Shown in pieces: positions 21,255 through 23,063 of a stretch of DNA of 23,063 bases. Position 1 is the first letter of the stretch. Each line of letters starts with the position of its first letter. A program made the translations under genes and the position numbers. The notes beneath the pieces were generated by a model. It ran no database searches and was not told the origin of the DNA. It worked only from the letters and a program-made list of their open reading frames with translations. The stretch comes from a virus, in the IMG/VR virus record IMGVR_UViG_3300015374_000063, positions 1 to 23,063 of that record. One strand, given 5' to 3'.

Positions 21255-21621
21255 TCCTGACATCTTGCGCGCACTGTGGTCGGCGGGCGCGCTGGTCCCG
21301 TACCGCATCACCAAGGCTCTCGACGCGAATGGGCTCTACGGGCCCGAGGTCGACCGGCTGTGCGAGGCGGAGGAGCCCGAGGTTGACGAGTGGGAGGCCG
21401 GCACCCGATACCCGCGGCTTGTCCAGGTCCGCGCGCTCGCTGATCTGTGCGACGTCCACCCGCTGTGGTTCTTCCGCACAACCACCCAGGACGATGGCCG
21501 GCTGACGTCACCGATGTTCCTGTGCGGGCCGAAGGGCTGCGACGTCGTGATCGAGGACGGCGTCGAACACGTCCTCGAGTACCCGCTAGATGTCGTTCGG
21601 GCCACGGTCGGGACGGCATGA
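21247..21621 (+). CDS. HTH-like DNA-binding protein
   Basis: A 124-residue protein with a region resembling a Cro/XRE-type helix-turn-helix: PYRITKALDANGLYGPEVDR and VDEWEAGTRYPRLVQVRALA, followed by ADLCDVHPLWFF, in which the WEAG-x-x-x-P pattern and hydrophobic final helix are typical. A C-terminal part with LCGPKGCDVVIEDGVEHVL may hold a small beta domain with two cysteines. The start GTG 21247 has GAGGAGA at 21234-21240, 6 nt upstream. It overlaps the methyltransferase by 8 nt and precedes the integrase, so it could regulate the operon or lysogeny; this is inference. An enzymatic function is not suggested. Confidence 0.7.
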   Translation: MDDPDILRALWSAGALVPYRITKALDANGLYGPEVDRLCEAEEPEVDEWEAGTRYPRLVQVRALADLCDVHPLWFFRTTTQDDGRLTSPMFLCGPKGCDVVIEDGVEHVLEYPLDVVRATVGTA

Positions 21622-22412
21622 TGGACGGCATGGACGAGCTCAGCGAGGCGCACCTGCAGTACCTCGTGGATGAGCGGAAGCCGGCGAACACGATCAAGGG
21701 CCGGCGGCGTGTGCTGATGCTGATCGGAACCGCCGGCACGGCGAAGCGTGAGGAGATCGAGGAGTGGTGGCGATCTCGGGCCGACCTGGCCGAGTCGACG
21801 CGGGCCAATGACCTCTCGCACCTGCGGTCGTTCTACAGATGGGCGATGCGGTGGGAGCACCGCTGGGACGACCCCACGGTGCGGATCGACGCGCCGAACG
21901 TGCCGAACGGCCTGCCGCGCCCGATCAGTCGTGTGGATCTACAGACGTTGCTCGACGGCCTCGACCCTGACATGCGCCGGGCGGCGTGCCTGGGCGCGTA
22001 CACCGGGATGCGCGTCTCGGAGGCCGCGTCGATCGACTGGGCCGACGTCGACCACGAGCTCATGAGGATCAGGGTCAAGGGCAAGGGCAACAAGTCCAGA
22101 CTCGTGGCGTTCTCACCGGTGCTGCTCGACGAGCTGCTGCCGATCACGGGCGGCAACGTCGTCGCCGCCGGCGGCAAGCCGTACAGCGCCTCGCAGCTCG
22201 AGCGGAAGGTGAACCGGGCGATCGAACGCCTGGGCGTCGCCGCGACATTCCATCAGCTGCGCCACAGGTACGGGACGCTCGCGTATCAGGCCACGGGCGA
22301 CCTGATCGCGGTCGGCCGGCAGATGGGGCACTCGTCGCCGGTCACGACCGCGATCTACGCGGCCGCCTCAGACGCGGTCGCGGACAAGATCGCCCAGGCT
22401 GTCGTCCGCTAG
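21618..22412 (+). CDS. int: Tyrosine recombinase / integrase (short, no arm-binding domain)
   Basis: A 264-residue tyrosine recombinase. Residues 1-95 form a SAM-like core-binding domain (EAHLQYLVDERKPANTIKG, NDLSHLRSFYRWAMRW). The catalytic domain holds Arg132 (TGMRVSEAAS), Lys154-159 (VKGKGNKSRL), His212-x-x-Arg215 (HQLRHRY), His238 (MGHSS) and Tyr247 (IYAA), a complete set. It lacks the N-terminal arm-binding domain of lambda-type integrases and is close to XerC/D size. ATG 21618 overlaps the HTH stop; ATGs at 21621 and 21630 are in-frame alternatives. It is the last gene of the rightward chain and converges with a second recombinase. Function as the phage integrase is likely, but which of the two acts in lysogeny is unknown. 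Confidence 0.88.
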   Translation: MMDGMDELSEAHLQYLVDERKPANTIKGRRRVLMLIGTAGTAKREEIEEWWRSRADLAESTRANDLSHLRSFYRWAMRWEHRWDDPTVRIDAPNVPNGLPRPISRVDLQTLLDGLDPDMRRAACLGAYTGMRVSEAASIDWADVDHELMRIRVKGKGNKSRLVAFSPVLLDELLPITGGNVVAAGGKPYSASQLERKVNRAIERLGVAATFHQLRHRYGTLAYQATGDLIAVGRQMGHSSPVTTAIYAAASDAVADKIAQAVVR

Positions 22413-23063
22413 GCCGCTACAGACAGGGCCGGCGCGGGATCGTCAGCCGGCGGCGGCTTGGTGATGTCGGGCAGGAGCATGATCGCCGCGCGTCGCTGGC
22501 GGTCGTCGATCTGGATGTATCGCTCGGTCGTGGAGATCGAGCCGTGACGCATGAGCTCCTGCACGACACGGGTGTTGACTCCGCGGGCGACCATTTCGGT
22601 GGCGTGCCATCGTCGGAGGCTGTGAGCGGTGCCAGGGGCGCCGGCGCGACGCATGGCGTCGGCAATGACGCGGGACACTGAGGCGCCCAGGACGTGCCCG
22701 CCTGCGGCGCTGTCGCGGTTGGTGGTCCACTGCGGGAACCACCAACCCTTGTCGTCGTAGCGGGCAGCCTCGGCCTTGACGATCGGGTGCAGCGGCAGCA
22801 CGAGGAACGTCCCACCCTTGCCGTGCACCACGATCTCGTTCGAGCGGTGGTCGATGTCGGCGCCGCGGACCTTGGCGATCTCGAAGGCGCGGAGACCCTG
22901 ATAAGCCGACAGCAGGATCATCGTGCGGGTCCTTGCGTGCATGCGTGACGCCACCAGGTGCTCGAGGTGGGCCGTCGAGAGGAACCGCTGCGACCTGCGA
23001 CCGGCCTTGGGCTTCCGAACGCCGTCCATCGGGTTGTCCTCGCGCAGCTGCTCGTCGACGAGC
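22409..23063 (-). CDS. Second tyrosine recombinase (XerD-like), partial
   Basis: A minus-strand tyrosine recombinase whose 5' end is cut by the window edge: the frame is open to the last base, and the sequence before ATG 23029 reads LVDEQLREDNPMDGVRKPKA, a normal linker between core-binding and catalytic domains. The catalytic residues visible are Arg in YQGLRAFEI, Lys in VHGKGGTF, His-x-x-Arg in AHSLRRWHATEM, His in LMRHGSIS and Tyr in TTERYIQI, so the active site is complete. The missing N-terminus should hold a core-binding domain. Its stop shares the CTAG at 22409-22412 with the opposing recombinase. Its role could be integration, excision or dimer resolution. It seems intact as far as visible. 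Confidence 0.86.
   Translation of the reverse strand, partial: LVDEQLREDNPMDGVRKPKAGRRSQRFLSTAHLEHLVASRMHARTRTMILLSAYQGLRAFEIAKVRGADIDHRSNEIVVHGKGGTFLVLPLHPIVKAEAARYDDKGWWFPQWTTNRDSAAGGHVLGASVSRVIADAMRRAGAPGTAHSLRRWHATEMVARGVNTRVVQELMRHGSISTTERYIQIDDRQRRAAIMLLPDITKPPPADDPAPALSVAA

Noticed and set aside
22409-22412. attP site between the two recombinase genes
   Set aside because: The genes overlap at a single CTAG, so no intergenic space exists. If present, attP must be within a gene or outside the window.
1-23063. tRNA genes or CRISPR arrays
   Set aside because: I saw no cloverleaf-like sequence or regularly spaced direct repeat array; almost all the sequence is coding. This was a visual reading, not a tRNA or repeat search.

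Overview
The window is a compact, high-G+C segment (G+C content judged by eye, not calculated) of a temperate tailed phage or prophage of an actinobacterium. The long-tailed siphovirus type follows from an HK97-type head module, one major tail protein, a tail-assembly chaperone pair and a tape-measure gene of about 594 codons. Evidence for an actinobacterial host: the high G+C, heavy use of GTG/ATG starts in ATGA stop-start overlaps, a probable leaderless promoter, and protein families common in actinobacteriophages. No recognisable LysB (mycolylarabinogalactan esterase) lies near the lysis genes, which weakly argues against a mycolic-acid host. No host chromosomal gene was recognised, so free phage and integrated prophage cannot be told apart.

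Layout, left to right. 1-8453: packaging, head and connector genes: terminase large subunit (N-terminus cut off by the window edge), a small membrane protein, portal, HK97-type prohead protease, major capsid protein bracketed by two hairpins, an Ala-rich coiled-coil protein, head-tail connector, probable tail terminator, a small protein with a SAP/HeH-like C-terminus, major tail protein, an HK97 gp10-like protein, and a tail-assembly chaperone with a probable -1 frameshift extension. 8471-12634: tape measure and two minor tail proteins, the first carrying a LamG-like insertion. 12637-15375: lysis region with a coiled-coil/TM protein, a membrane-anchored collagen-like protein, an endolysin, a holin-like protein and a 33-codon ORF. 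15372-17499: host-recognition genes, including a tail fibre with an SGNH-hydrolase domain. A strong intrinsic terminator at 17525-17560 closes the late region.

17598-18023 is a free-standing lipoprotein gene. From 18153 to 22412, nine genes form one unbroken chain, almost every junction being a 4-nt ATGA overlap. It apparently starts from one leaderless promoter overlapped by an inverted repeat, and includes an HEXXH protein, a beta-class adenine methyltransferase, an HTH protein and a tyrosine recombinase. A second tyrosine recombinase on the minus strand converges on it; both genes end in the same CTAG.

The most unusual observation is the endolysin (13517-14989). After a Cys/His peptidase and a peptidoglycan-binding domain it carries a complete-looking endonuclease/exonuclease/phosphatase (DNase I-like) domain. 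Other points of interest are the paired convergent recombinases, the leaderless-promoter operon, and a cluster of ACGCGT palindromes inside the methyltransferase gene. All assignments come from reading motifs and gene order; no database search or structure prediction was run.
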